A stretch of 64,000 bases of DNA. Origin: Bradyrhizobium ottawaense (lineage in GTDB: Bacteria; Pseudomonadota; Alphaproteobacteria; Rhizobiales; Xanthobacteraceae). Position numbers and translations under genes: made by a program. The DNA is taken from contig NZ_LT629693.1 of NCBI RefSeq assembly GCF_900099825.1, forward strand, positions 6,831,001 through 6,895,000, written 5' to 3'. The notes under the pieces are model-generated. The model was not told the DNA's origin, did not search any database, and saw only the letters and a list, made by a program, of their open reading frames with translations. The first letter of the stretch is position 1. Each line of letters begins with the position of its first letter. This document shows, piece by piece, positions 27,081 to 36,861 of the stretch.

Positions 27081-28245
27081 GGGAACCTACCGGCAGGCGG
27101 GTTTCGATGATACGCGCAAACATGCTGGCGCCGATCGGGAGGATCTTGTCGTCGAGGATGTAGCCGGGATTGTGCACGGGCACCGAGCCCTCGTGGCCGA
27201 CCCAGAAATAGGCGCCGGGCACCGCCTGCATCATGTCGGCGAAATCCTCGCTGCCCATCTTCGGCTGCGAGCGGGTGATGACCTTGGACGGATCGACCAC
27301 GGTCTTCGCCACCTGCTCGACCACCTTGGACTGCTCGACCTCGTTGACCAGCACGCTGAAGGTGTCGCGGATGTCGGCGGTGATCTCGCATTGGAAGGTC
27401 GCGGCGATGCCGGCGCAGATCGTGCGCATGCGCTCGCGGATCAGTGCGCGCACGCCGTCGTCGAACGCGCGCACGGTGCCGCAGAGCCTGGCGTCGCCGG
27501 GAATCACGTTATAGGCCGAGCCGGCATGGATCTGGGTGATCGAGAGCACCGCGGCCTTCAAGGGATCGACGTTGCGGCTGACGATGGTCTGCAGCGCCTG
27601 CGCCAGCGTCGTTGCGATCACCACCGCGTCCTTGGAGCGCTCCGGCATCGCGCCATGCGCGCCATAGCCCTGGATGACAATGTCGAAGAAGTCAGCTCCG
27701 GCCATCGCCGGTCCCGGCAGGATTGCGATCTCGCCATGCTCGAGGTCCGGCGCATTATGCAGGCCGTAGACCTCGTCGCAGGGGAATTTCTGGAACAGGC
27801 CGTCCTTGATCATGGCACGGGCGCCGCCGAGGCCTTCTTCGGCGGGCTGGAAGATGAAGTGCACGGTGCCGTCGAAATTCTTGGTTTCCGCCAGGTAACG
27901 CGCGGTGCCGAGCAGCATGGTGGTGTGGCCGTCATGGCCGCAGCCGTGGAAGCGGCCGGGGATGGTCGATCGCCATTTCAGGTTGGTGTTCTCTTCCATC
28001 GGCAGCGCGTCCATGTCGGCGCGCAGCCCGATCCGCTTGGTGCCGGTACCTTTGCCCTTCAGCACGCCGATCACGCCGGTGCCGCCGATCCCGCGATGCA
28101 CCTCGATGCCCCATTGCGTCAGCTTGTCGGCGACGATGCCCGAGGTGCGCACCTCCTCGAAGCCGATCTCGGGATGGGCGTGCAGGTCGCGGCGGATCGC
28201 GGTGAGTTCCTCGGCATAGCCGTCGATGCGTTCGATGGTGGGCAT
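27073..28245 (-). CDS. M20 family amidohydrolase (hippurate hydrolase-like)
   Basis: 390 residues. RRDLHAHPEIGFEE opens the family. The metal site includes RFHGCGHDGHTTML (residues about 98-111) and FIFQPAEEGLGGA, and the lid domain contains GYGAHGAMPERSKDAV. It cleaves N-acyl amino acids such as hippurate, indole-acetyl conjugates or N-acyl peptides. It starts five bases after the M81 gene's stop and overlaps the amidase by eight bases. Confidence 0.93.
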   Translation of the reverse strand: MPTIERIDGYAEELTAIRRDLHAHPEIGFEEVRTSGIVADKLTQWGIEVHRGIGGTGVIGVLKGKGTGTKRIGLRADMDALPMEENTNLKWRSTIPGRFHGCGHDGHTTMLLGTARYLAETKNFDGTVHFIFQPAEEGLGGARAMIKDGLFQKFPCDEVYGLHNAPDLEHGEIAILPGPAMAGADFFDIVIQGYGAHGAMPERSKDAVVIATTLAQALQTIVSRNVDPLKAAVLSITQIHAGSAYNVIPGDARLCGTVRAFDDGVRALIRERMRTICAGIAATFQCEITADIRDTFSVLVNEVEQSKVVEQVAKTVVDPSKVITRSQPKMGSEDFADMMQAVPGAYFWVGHEGSVPVHNPGYILDDKILPIGASMFARIIETRLPVGSHA

Positions 28246-28250
28246 GGTTG

Positions 28251-29783
28251 TTATCCCGTGATGGAAGTTGAACGTGCTTTGGCCGGCGGCGTGAAGGCGG
28301 GGCCGTTCGGCTTGATGCGAATGCCCGGACGCAACCGCGTCCAGGGTAATGAGGCGGTATCCGCCGGCATCGCGCCGGGGGCGGCGCAGATCAGCAGTTT
28401 CTCGGCGATCGGCTCGAAATCGGCGCGAAAATGCACCGAACTCTTGTTGACCAGGATGGCCTGCTCGGTCGGTTCGATGCCGACATAACGGTACATCGAC
28501 TGATCCGCGAGCTGCGCCTTGTGCGAACTCACGACCACGCGGACGTCGCCGATGCGCAGGGCTGCAGAGGGGCCCATGTCCATGTCGCGGCCGCCATAAT
28601 AGGGGCCGGGCGCCACGAATTTTCCGTCCGACAATTTCTCGACGACGAAGGTCTCGGTGTAGGGCGCGTCACCAGGAATGCCGGACTTGCCGCCGAGCGC
28701 GAGCGTGACGGTGGCGCCGACGCCAGCCGCGTGCGCGGCCCTGGCCGATTGCGGATCGTAGATCACGCCGGTTGCGGCGCGGGTGGCCTTGTTGCGGACC
28801 AAAGCGCGCAGCATGCCGGTGGTGTCGGAATCGCCGCCGGCGCCGGGATTGTCCTGGGTGTCGGCGATGATGATCGGCCTCGATGCGGTCTTCGCCAGTT
28901 CCATGGCATGGCGCACGCCGTCGTCGGGCGAGAAGATGCGGCCGTCGAAATCGTCCTCATGGCCTTCGATCAGTGCGACGACCTTGTCCGCCGCCGCATC
29001 GGCGTCGGCCTGGGTCTTGCCATAGGCGAACACGCTCGGCCCGCAATCCCGGAAATCGGCGGCCGGGAAGCCCGGCGCGAACGACAGCGTCGGCACGGCC
29101 TCGCTCTCCAGATCCCCGAGCTGCTGATAGATGCCTTTGGTCGGCTGGTCGTTGGTGCATTGCCAACTGATCGGAATCAGGAACGGCAACTGACGGAACG
29201 CCTTTGCAAAGCGCGTCTTGGTCTTCAGGACAAGCGCGAGATGTTTTGCGGCGGCGCGGCCGGTGTCGGCCATGTCGACATGGGGATAGGTGCGGTAGGC
29301 GATCAGCGCATCCGCATGCTCGACCATGTCAGGCGTCACATTGGCGTGCAAATCGAGGCTGACGACCAGCGGTAAATCCGGGCCGATCACCTGGCGCACG
29401 CGGCGCAGGATCTCGCCTTCGCCATCGTCGAAATGCTCGGTCACCATCGCGCCGTGCAGGTCGAGATAAACCGCATCCAGCGCGCCGGCATGGGCGATGC
29501 CGTCGACCATCACCTTGACGATGCGCTCGAACGCATCCCTGGTGACATGGGCCGAGGGGCTGGCGCCGCAGGAGACCGTCGGCACCATGTCCCAGCCGTT
29601 GGCTTCGGCCGCTTCGACAAAGCCGGCGAGGCCGACATTGATCTTGCGCATCACCTTGAGCACATCGGCGCCTTGCGCCATCGCCGGCCAACCGCCGCCA
29701 TGGACGAAATCGGCATAGGTCGCCTTCGTCGGCGCGAAGGTATTGGTCTCGTGCAGGAAGCCGCCGACGGCGATACGGGTCAT
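28251..29783 (-). CDS. M81 family metallopeptidase (MlrC-like)
   Basis: 510 residues, full length. FLHETNTFAPTKATYADF, DLHGAMVTEHFDDGEGE and SLDLHANVTPDMVEHADALI match the N-terminal domain (DUF1485), and DTQDNPGAGGDSDTTGML the C-terminal domain of microcystinase-C type zinc peptidases. MlrC cleaves small cyclic-peptide products, and relatives act on unknown peptides. It is part of the hydrolase operon with M20 and amidase genes; a family-2 palindrome separates it from the ABC ATPase. Confidence 0.9.
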   Translation of the reverse strand: MTRIAVGGFLHETNTFAPTKATYADFVHGGGWPAMAQGADVLKVMRKINVGLAGFVEAAEANGWDMVPTVSCGASPSAHVTRDAFERIVKVMVDGIAHAGALDAVYLDLHGAMVTEHFDDGEGEILRRVRQVIGPDLPLVVSLDLHANVTPDMVEHADALIAYRTYPHVDMADTGRAAAKHLALVLKTKTRFAKAFRQLPFLIPISWQCTNDQPTKGIYQQLGDLESEAVPTLSFAPGFPAADFRDCGPSVFAYGKTQADADAAADKVVALIEGHEDDFDGRIFSPDDGVRHAMELAKTASRPIIIADTQDNPGAGGDSDTTGMLRALVRNKATRAATGVIYDPQSARAAHAAGVGATVTLALGGKSGIPGDAPYTETFVVEKLSDGKFVAPGPYYGGRDMDMGPSAALRIGDVRVVVSSHKAQLADQSMYRYVGIEPTEQAILVNKSSVHFRADFEPIAEKLLICAAPGAMPADTASLPWTRLRPGIRIKPNGPAFTPPAKARSTSITG

Positions 29784-29822
29784 CAGGGTGTCTCGATTGA
29801 ATTCCGGTGCGACGTTAGACTC

Positions 29823-29963
29823 GTCATTGCGAGAAGCGCAAGCGACGAAGCAATCCAGATTTGCATGGGGCTTACGCCGTCATTGCGAGCGAAGCGAAGC
29901 AATCCATACTGCAGAGCAAAGATAGAATGGATTGCTTCGTCGCTTGCGCTCCTCGCAATGACG
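29823..29963. repeat. Intergenic palindrome, family 2 (tandem: partial plus complete)
   Basis: A half copy at 29823-29858 (gtcattgcgagaagcgcaag, then gcaatccag) is followed by a complete copy from 29878 to 29963. Confidence 0.85.
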
Positions 29964-29974
29964 GGGAGAGAGCG

Positions 29975-31621
29975 TCACTCCGCGGCGATACCGGCCGAAA
30001 CCGGCCGGAAATTGGCGAAATCCCAGCCGCGGCCGGGGGCTGCTTCGAGCAGCGCGCGGGTATAGGCCTGTTGCGGATGTGTCAGCACCTGCGCGGCCGG
30101 TCCCTGTTCCACGACCCGGCCATGCTGCATCACGGCGACGTCGTCGCAGATTTGCGCGGCGACACGCAGGTCGTGGGTGATGAAGAGCAGCGCGATGCCG
30201 AGCCGGCTCTGGATTTCATCGAGCAGTTCCAGCACCTGTGCCTGCACGGAGACGTCGAGCGCGGAGACCGCTTCGTCCGCCACCAGCACGTCGGGATCGA
30301 GCGCCAGCGCGCGCGCAATCGCGATGCGCTGGCGCTGGCCGCCGGAGAATTGGTGCGGGTAGCGCGAGATCGCATCCGGCGGCAGGTCGACCAGTTCGAG
30401 CAGTTCGCGCGCCTTCGCCAGCGCGTCGGTGCGCGGCATGCCGTAATTGATCGGGCCTTCCGCGATGCTCTCGCCGATGGTGACGCGCGGATTGAGCGAT
30501 CGATACGGGTCCTGGAAGATGATCTGGATGCGCTGGCGGTGCGGCTGCAGCAGCCGGCGGGACAGGTCGGAAATTTCACGCCCCGCCAGGCGCACGCCGC
30601 CGGAAGTCGGGTCGATCAGGCGCACGATGCAGCGCGCCACTGTCGACTTGCCGGAGCCGCTTTCGCCGACGATGCCGAGCGTGCGGCCCTTGCGCAGCGT
30701 CAGCGTCACGTCCTGGGCGGCGGCGACCTCGCGGGCTTTGCCGAAGAAGGAACGTTCGCGATAGACCTTGCAGAGGCCGTTGGCCTCCAGCACGACGGGT
30801 TCGGTGCTTTCCTCGCGCGCCGCCCGCGGCACCAGGCTCGGCACCGCCGACAGCAGCTTGCGGGTATATTCCATCGTGGGCTGGCGCAGGATGGTGTCGA
30901 GCGCGCCGGTTTCGACCAGCCGGCCGCTGCGCATGACAGCGACCCGGTCGGCGATTTCGGCGACCACGCCCATGTCGTGGGTGATGAACAGCACGGCGGT
31001 GCCGTGATCGCGTTGCAGGTCGCGGATCAAAGTGAGGATCTGCTTCTGCGTGGTGACGTCGAGCGCCGTGGTTGGCTCGTCCGCGATCAGGAGTTTCGGC
31101 TCCAGCACCAGCGCCATCGCGATCATGATGCGCTGGCGCTGGCCACCGGAGAGTCGATGCGGATAGGAGGCGAAGATGCGCTCGACCTCGGGCAGCCGCA
31201 CCTGTTCCATCATCGCCAGAATCTTCTGGCGGCGCGCGCGGGCATCGAGATCGGTATGGACGCGCAGCACTTCGTCGATCTGGCGGCCGACCGGCACCAC
31301 CGGATTGAGCGCCGTCATCGGCTCCTGAAAGATCATCGCCATGGTGGTGGCGCGCAACTGGCGCAGGCGGCGGTCGCTGGCGGCGAGCAGTTCCTCGCCG
31401 ACCAGCCTGACGCTGCCGGCGGACGGCACCAGCGCGCCCTTCTGCAGCAGTCCCATCACCGTCAGCGACGTCACTGACTTGCCCGATCCGCTTTCGCCGA
31501 CCACGCACAGCGTCTCGCCTTCGTGCACCTGCAGGGAGATGCCGTCGATGATGCGCTTGGCGGCCGGATCCTTGCCGAGACCGACGACGAGGTTTTGGAT
31601 GTCGAGGACGGCGTTGGTCAT
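29975..31621 (-). CDS. Fused peptide ABC transporter ATPase (DppD-DppF type, two nucleotide-binding domains)
   Basis: 548 residues with two complete ABC cassettes. Each has a Walker A (GESGSGKSVTS and GESGSGKSTVA), a signature (LSGGQRQRIM and FSGGQRQRIA) and a Walker B followed by a D-loop (LLIADEPTTALD, VLVADEAVSALD). Each domain ends with the peptide-importer extension (TRKLLSAVPSL and TRALLEAAPG). Inner-membrane peripheral, it powers uptake with the permeases at 31731-33562. The ATG at 31621 is used, and the upstream spacer is a family-2 repeat. Confidence 0.95.
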   Translation of the reverse strand: MTNAVLDIQNLVVGLGKDPAAKRIIDGISLQVHEGETLCVVGESGSGKSVTSLTVMGLLQKGALVPSAGSVRLVGEELLAASDRRLRQLRATTMAMIFQEPMTALNPVVPVGRQIDEVLRVHTDLDARARRQKILAMMEQVRLPEVERIFASYPHRLSGGQRQRIMIAMALVLEPKLLIADEPTTALDVTTQKQILTLIRDLQRDHGTAVLFITHDMGVVAEIADRVAVMRSGRLVETGALDTILRQPTMEYTRKLLSAVPSLVPRAAREESTEPVVLEANGLCKVYRERSFFGKAREVAAAQDVTLTLRKGRTLGIVGESGSGKSTVARCIVRLIDPTSGGVRLAGREISDLSRRLLQPHRQRIQIIFQDPYRSLNPRVTIGESIAEGPINYGMPRTDALAKARELLELVDLPPDAISRYPHQFSGGQRQRIAIARALALDPDVLVADEAVSALDVSVQAQVLELLDEIQSRLGIALLFITHDLRVAAQICDDVAVMQHGRVVEQGPAAQVLTHPQQAYTRALLEAAPGRGWDFANFRPVSAGIAAE

Positions 31622-31636
31622 GCTGACACCTTCATC

Positions 31637-31720
31637 GTCATTGCGAGGAGCGTAGCGACGAAGCAATCCATTCTTTCTTTGCGCCGCAAGATGGATTGCT
31701 TCGCTTCGCTCGCAATGACG
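31637..31720. repeat. Intergenic palindrome, family 2
   Basis: Complete copy in the 109-bp gap between the permease and the ATPase genes, so a strong hairpin lies inside the presumed transporter operon. Confidence 0.9.
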
Positions 31721-31730
31721 GGGACTGTGT

Positions 31731-32621
31731 TCACTTCGCGCCCTCCCGCTGCTTCATCTTCGGATCGAGCGCGTCGCGGGCGGCGTCGCCGATCAGGTTG
31801 ATGCTCAGGATCGCGATCGAGAGCAGGAGGCCCGGCCAGAAGATCAGCGACGGCTTGATCTGGAAGTAGGCGCGGCCCTCGGCCATGATGTTGCCCCAGG
31901 TCGGGGTCTCCGGGTTGATGCCGGCGCCGAGGAACGACAAAATCGCCTCGGTGAGAATGGCGGACGCGCAGACATAGGTGCCTTGCACGATCAGCGGCGC
32001 GATCGTGTTCGGCATCAGATGCAGCCACATGATCTTGGGCAGGCTGGAGCCGACCGAGATCGCGGCCTCGACATAGGGTTCCTCGCGCGCCGACAGCACC
32101 ACCGAGCGCACCAGCCGCGCCACGCGCGGAATTTCCGGGATCGTGATCGCGATCAGCACCGTCATCAGGCTGGCGCCCGACAGCGAGACCACGGCAATCG
32201 CGAGCAGGATGCTCGGGATCGCCATCAGCCCGTCCATCACCCGCATCATCACGGCATCGACCCATTTGAAGAAGCCGGAGACGAGGCCGATGACGAGCCC
32301 GATGCCGATCGAGAAGATCGCGGCGCCAATGCCGATAACAAGCGAGATCCGTCCGCCATAGATGATGCGCGACAGCACGTCGCGGCCGTAGCCGTCGGTG
32401 CCGAGCCAGTGCAGGGCGGTCGACGGCTTCAAGCGCTGCGCCGGCGCCAGCAACTGCGGATCGTGCGGCGCCAGCAGCGGCGCCAGGATTGCCATCAGCA
32501 CGATCAGCCCCAGCAGAACGGTCGCAACAGCGATGATCGGCGTCGAGGTGAGAAAGCCGAGTTTTGGCCGAAACGGCGTGGTAACCGGTATCGACGGTTC
32601 GGGGAGGGTTTCGATGGCCAT
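31731..32621 (-). CDS. Peptide ABC transporter permease (DppC type)
   Basis: 296 residues, about six membrane segments. The N-terminal region has WLGTDGYGRDVLSRIIYGGR, diagnostic for the C-type permeases. The EAA loop reads EEPYVEAAISVGSSLPKIMWLHLMPN. Its ATG shares a base with the stop of the B-type permease gene (32621), so they are translated together. The C terminus ends GDAARDALDPKMKQ. Confidence 0.95.
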   Translation of the reverse strand: MAIETLPEPSIPVTTPFRPKLGFLTSTPIIAVATVLLGLIVLMAILAPLLAPHDPQLLAPAQRLKPSTALHWLGTDGYGRDVLSRIIYGGRISLVIGIGAAIFSIGIGLVIGLVSGFFKWVDAVMMRVMDGLMAIPSILLAIAVVSLSGASLMTVLIAITIPEIPRVARLVRSVVLSAREEPYVEAAISVGSSLPKIMWLHLMPNTIAPLIVQGTYVCASAILTEAILSFLGAGINPETPTWGNIMAEGRAYFQIKPSLIFWPGLLLSIAILSINLIGDAARDALDPKMKQREGAK

Positions 32622-33562
32622 CAGTACCGAATCCTCGGGTCAAGCAGGGTATAAGCGACGTCGATCAGCAAGTTGACGGCAACATAGATGCCCGACGTCA
32701 AAAGGATCATCGCCTGGATCACCGGATAGTCGCGCGCCAGCACCGCATCGACGGTGAGGCGGCCGATGCCGGGCAGGTTGAACACGCTCTCGGTGACGAC
32801 GACGCCGGAAATCAGAAGCGCAAAACCTGTCCCGATCACGGTGATGACGGGGACCGCGGCATTGCGCAGCGCGTGGTGCAGCAGCACGCCGGTCTCGCTG
32901 ATGCCCTTGGCGCGCGCGGTGCGGACGTAATCCTCGCCGAGCACGTCCAGCATCGCGGCCCGCGTCATGCGCGCGATCAGCGCGACATAGATAAAGGACA
33001 GCGTGCAGGTCGGCAGGATGATGCGTTCGAAGAACGGACCGAAGCCGGCGGTGATGCTTTTAAAGCCCTGCACCGGCACCCAGCGCAGGTCGATCGCAAA
33101 GATCTGGATCAGGACATAGCCGATCACGAACACGGGCACCGAAAACCCGACCACCGACAGGCCCATCACGAAACGGTCGATCCAGGTGCCGTGCTTCCAT
33201 GCCGCGATCACGCCGAGCGGGACCGCGACCAGGATGGAGAGGATGATGGTGCACAGCGCCACCGAGATCGAAGGCTCGACGCGCTGGCCGATCATTTGCA
33301 GCACCGGTACGTTCGAGATCAGGGAGACGCCGAGATCCCCGTGCAGCAGCCGGCCGATCCAGGTGAAGAACTGGATATGCAGCGGCTCGTTGAGGCCGAG
33401 CGAGGTGCGGATAAGGTCGAGCTTTTCCGGCGTCGCATTGTCGCCGGCCAGGATCGCGGCGGGATCGCCGGGCGTCAGCCGCAGCAGCAGAAACACGAAC
33501 AGCGCAACCACGCCCATCACGGGGATGGTGGCGAGGATGCGGCGAAGCAGATATCCGAGCAT
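32621..33562 (-). CDS. Peptide ABC transporter permease (DppB type)
   Basis: 313 residues, six membrane segments. It begins MLGYLLRRILATIPVMGVVALFVF and has LLRLTPGDPAAIL, the B-type signature. The EAA loop is LGEDYVRTARAKGISETGVLLHHALRNA, and it ends IDVAYTLLDPRIRY. It forms the channel heterodimer with the C-type permease. First gene of the transporter set on this strand, preceded by the M20 gene at 33819 across a repeat-containing gap. Confidence 0.95.
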   Translation of the reverse strand: MLGYLLRRILATIPVMGVVALFVFLLLRLTPGDPAAILAGDNATPEKLDLIRTSLGLNEPLHIQFFTWIGRLLHGDLGVSLISNVPVLQMIGQRVEPSISVALCTIILSILVAVPLGVIAAWKHGTWIDRFVMGLSVVGFSVPVFVIGYVLIQIFAIDLRWVPVQGFKSITAGFGPFFERIILPTCTLSFIYVALIARMTRAAMLDVLGEDYVRTARAKGISETGVLLHHALRNAAVPVITVIGTGFALLISGVVVTESVFNLPGIGRLTVDAVLARDYPVIQAMILLTSGIYVAVNLLIDVAYTLLDPRIRY

Positions 33563-33709
33563 TTTGATCCGTTACAAATGTGGCAACCGCTCATTCGGTC
33601 GGCACAGCCTCTATTCTCGGCCGGTAGCGTACCAGTTCAGCAAGTCTCGTGCCATTGGATGGCTACGTAGATCCACCTAGCCCGCTTCATTGGAGCCACA
33701 ACTTAAGCC

Positions 33710-33798
33710 GTCATGCCCGGGCTTGTCCCGGGCATCCACGTTCTTTGACGACCGCAGCAAGCAAGACGTGGATGGCCGGGTCAAGCCCGGCCATGACG
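33710..33798. repeat. Intergenic palindrome, family 4
   Basis: gtcatgcccgggcttgtccc...gggtcaagcccggccatgac with paired catccacg/cgtggatg arms, located upstream of the permease operon. Confidence 0.9.
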
Positions 33799-33818
33799 AC
33801 TGCGGTACGTTTTCGAAC

Positions 33819-34949
33819 TCACTCCAGCGTCGCCAGAAGCCCGGCCATCAGCCGGCCGCGTTCGGCCAGGCTATCCACCTCGATGTGCTCGTTGAGCGTA
33901 TGGGCGTCGGCGCCGCGGACGCCGAGGCCGTCGAGCGTCGGGATCCCCATGGCGCCGGTGAAATTGCCGTCGGAACCGCCGCCGGCGCTGGCATGGGGGA
34001 GTTCGTGGCCCATCGCCTTGGCGAGCTCGCGCGCCTTTTCGTACAGCGCCAGGGTGCCGGCATCGGGCTCCCAGACCGGGCGGGTTACGCCGCGGGTCAC
34101 CGTGAAGGAGACGTCATTGGCGCTGCCGGTCAGCGCCAGCATCCGTTCGACGCCGCGGTCGAGATCGGCCTGGCGCTTGGCCATGCTCAGCGCCTCGCCG
34201 GTGCAGGTGGTGGCGACGCAGTTGACCCATTGGCCGCCATGCACGATGCCGACCGAGAAGGTGCAGTCCTCCGTCGTCATGCCGTCGATGGCGATGATCT
34301 GGCGCGCCATCTCCCTGATCGCGGAACGTCCCGAGGACAGCGTGGCGCCGGCATGGCTCGGCTTGCCGACGGCTTCGAGGTTGAACCGCGCGATCGCGTA
34401 ACGCCCGGTGACGACGCCGTTATTGAGCCGTCCCGGCTCCGGCACCAGCACGTATTTGTTGCGCGCGGCTTCCGCCTCGATGATGTCGCGGGTCGAGGGC
34501 GTGCCGACTTCCTCGTCCGGGGTGAACAGCACCGTGACCGGCAGCGGCGTCGTGAACGCGGCGCGGGCGAGCTGCCGGATCGCTTCCAGCGCCAGGTAGT
34601 TGCCACCCTTCATGTCGAAGATTCCGGGGCCGAAGCATTTGTTGCCGTCGCGCCGCCACTTCAGCTTTTCGATGGTGCCGACGGGATGGACCGTATCGAG
34701 ATGGCCGGCGATCAGGATGCCGGGCTGGCCTTGCCTGGGATGCGGAAAGCGGGCGCGAATGCAGCCGGCAAATCCCTGCCGGCCGGCGATGCGTTCGATG
34801 GTCGCACCCATGATCGCCATGTCGCGCGCGGCGAGGTCGAGCATGCGCTCGACGGCGGGCGCATCCCAGGTCGGGCTTTCGCATTCCACCCAACCTCGCA
34901 GCCCCTGCAGCATGGTCTCGGAATCAAAGGGAAGATTGGCCGGGTTCAT
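33819..34949 (-). CDS. M20/M25/M40 family metallopeptidase (carboxypeptidase G2-like)
   Basis: 376 residues. Metal ligands are the His of ILIAGHLDTVHPVG (about residue 80), Asp in GIFDMKGGNYLAL and Glu-Glu in LFTPDEEVGTPSTRD, with a dimer-lid KPSHAGATLSSGRSA. A Gly-rich ASAGGGSDGNFTGAMG follows near the C terminus. It hydrolyses C-terminal glutamate or acyl-amino-acid amide bonds in this family. It is upstream of the permease genes on the same strand and divergent from the substrate-binding protein at 35226. The ATG at 34949 is the best start. Confidence 0.9.
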   Translation of the reverse strand: MNPANLPFDSETMLQGLRGWVECESPTWDAPAVERMLDLAARDMAIMGATIERIAGRQGFAGCIRARFPHPRQGQPGILIAGHLDTVHPVGTIEKLKWRRDGNKCFGPGIFDMKGGNYLALEAIRQLARAAFTTPLPVTVLFTPDEEVGTPSTRDIIEAEAARNKYVLVPEPGRLNNGVVTGRYAIARFNLEAVGKPSHAGATLSSGRSAIREMARQIIAIDGMTTEDCTFSVGIVHGGQWVNCVATTCTGEALSMAKRQADLDRGVERMLALTGSANDVSFTVTRGVTRPVWEPDAGTLALYEKARELAKAMGHELPHASAGGGSDGNFTGAMGIPTLDGLGVRGADAHTLNEHIEVDSLAERGRLMAGLLATLE

Positions 34950-35225
34950 GAAATTTCTCTCTGCTGGAGCAGCTTCGCGCGGGCTTACGAAAATCGCATG
35001 CGGCGGATTTGTAAAGTCAAATAGCGGCTGTTTCCTCATTCATTTGTATACGTTCGATCTCGCCAAAACCGGATTGACGCGCCACGCGCTTGGTGCAAGT
35101 CTCAAATAGTCTGGATTTACAGCGTGTTAGTTCGGCCAAAGTGCGAACCTTGGTTCGCCCAAATAACGAACGACATGCATAATGAATCAGCGGGCTTTGA
35201 CCAGTTTCACGTCAGGAGAGATCGA

Positions 35226-36842
35226 ATGTTCCACATCACGCGTTGGAAGCGTCCAACGGTAGCGTCCGCATTGTCGGCTCTCGCGCTTTCGGTGGCGCTG
35301 ACGTCACAGCTGGTGACGTCGCAGGCGATGGCCGCCGGCAAGACCATCACCGCGGTGATGCACGCCGATCTCCGTACGCCGGGCATGCAGACCACCGCCT
35401 ACATCGTCCGCGATTTCGGCTACATGATCTACGACACGCTGCTGGCGCAGGACTCCAGCTTCAAGATCCAGCCGCAGATGGCGGAGTACAAGATCTCCGA
35501 CGACAAGCTGACCTACACCTTTACGCTGCGCGATGGATTGAAATTCCATGACGGCACGCCGGTTACGGCGGAAGACTGCGTGGCGTCGCTGAAGCGCTGG
35601 GGCAAGGCCGATGGCATGGGCCAGAAGCTGATGGACTTCACCGCGAGCCTCGAGGCCACCGATGCCAAGACCATCACACTGAAGCTGAAGGAGCCCTACA
35701 GCCTGGTGCTGGAATCGATCGGCAAGCCGTCCTCGCTGGTGCCGTTCATGATGCCGAAGCGATTGGCGGAAACGCCGGCCGGGACGCCGATTCCGGAATT
35801 GATCGGATCCGGCCCCTTCAAGTTCGTGCAGGCCGAATTCCAGCCCGGCGTCAAAGCGGTGTTTTTGAAAAACACCGACTACGTGCCGCGCAAGGAGCCG
35901 CCGAGCTGGACCGCCGGCGGCAAGGTCGTGAAGGTAGATCGCGTCGAATGGATCACGATGGCCGACGCGCAAACCGCGGTGAACGCGCTGCAGTCGGGCG
36001 ATATCGATTTCATGGAAATCCCGTCGTTCGACATTCTTCCCGTGCTGGCAGCCAACAAGGACATCAAGATCGACACGCTCGACAAGGTCGGTTTCCAGAC
36101 CGTCGGCCGGATGAATTTCCTTTTTCCGCCCTTCGACAACGTCAAGGTACGCCGCGCCGCCTTCATGGCGATGAACCAGAAGGACGTGCTGGATGCGCTG
36201 ATCGGCAACCCGGAATATTACAAGCTTTGCGGCGCGGCCTTCGTCTGCGGCACGCCGCTTGAAACCGACGTCGGTTCGGAAGCGGTGGTCAAGGGCAACG
36301 GCATGGCGGAAGCCAAGAAGCTGCTCGCCGAATCCGGCTATGACGGCACGCCCGTCGTGATTATGGCGCCCGGCGACGTCGTCACGCTGAAGGCGCAACC
36401 GATCGTCGCGGCCCAGTTGATGAAGGAAGCCGGTTTCAAGATCGATCTGCAGGCCACCGACTGGGGCACCGTCGTGTCCCGCCGCGCCAGCCAGAAGCCG
36501 ATCAAGGAAGGCGGCTGGAACATGTTCTTCACCAACTGGAACGGCGCCGACCTGTCGAACCCGATCGTCAACTTCGCGATCGGCGGCAAGGGCAAGAACG
36601 GCGGATGGTTCGGCTGGGCGGACGATCCGAAGATCGAATCGTTGAAGAACGATTTTGCGCGTGCAACGACGCCTGAAGAGGCGAAGAAGATCGCAACCGA
36701 GATCCAGAAGGAAGCCTACGAGCAGGTGATCTATATTCCGCTGGGCCAGTACACCCAGCCGAGCGCATGGCGGAAGTCGCTGACCGGCGTGCTCGACGGC
36801 CCGGCGACGCCGATCTTCTGGAACATCGACAAGAGCGAGTAG
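35226..36842 (+). CDS. ABC transporter substrate-binding protein (SBP_bac_5, dipeptide type)
   Basis: 538 residues. AGGAGAG precedes the ATG. The signal peptide ends near residue 36 (SQAMAAG). Mature features are AEYKISDDKLTYTFTLRDGLKFHDG, a late AQLMKEAGFKIDLQATDW, and a C-terminal YTQPSAWRKSLTGVLDG. It is a periplasmic peptide or opine binder that most likely feeds the permeases and ATPase encoded divergently at 29975-33562. The 276-bp intergenic space upstream probably holds both promoters. Confidence 0.93.
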   Translation: MFHITRWKRPTVASALSALALSVALTSQLVTSQAMAAGKTITAVMHADLRTPGMQTTAYIVRDFGYMIYDTLLAQDSSFKIQPQMAEYKISDDKLTYTFTLRDGLKFHDGTPVTAEDCVASLKRWGKADGMGQKLMDFTASLEATDAKTITLKLKEPYSLVLESIGKPSSLVPFMMPKRLAETPAGTPIPELIGSGPFKFVQAEFQPGVKAVFLKNTDYVPRKEPPSWTAGGKVVKVDRVEWITMADAQTAVNALQSGDIDFMEIPSFDILPVLAANKDIKIDTLDKVGFQTVGRMNFLFPPFDNVKVRRAAFMAMNQKDVLDALIGNPEYYKLCGAAFVCGTPLETDVGSEAVVKGNGMAEAKKLLAESGYDGTPVVIMAPGDVVTLKAQPIVAAQLMKEAGFKIDLQATDWGTVVSRRASQKPIKEGGWNMFFTNWNGADLSNPIVNFAIGGKGKNGGWFGWADDPKIESLKNDFARATTPEEAKKIATEIQKEAYEQVIYIPLGQYTQPSAWRKSLTGVLDGPATPIFWNIDKSE

Positions 36843-36861
36843 GGCGAAGGCGCGCTCTACG

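Noticed and set aside
29861..31477. 538-codon open frame opposite the fused ABC ATPase
   Set aside because: Antisense shadow of a certain gene. The same applies to long plus-strand frames at 11108-12400, 16934-18250, 25857-27110, 27049-28488 and 33690-35024, and to minus-strand frames at 13386-14756 and 46844-48166.
7754..31720. Repeated elements as a CRISPR array
   Set aside because: The copies are spread kilobases apart, are palindromic and of unequal length, and have no regular spacers or cas genes.
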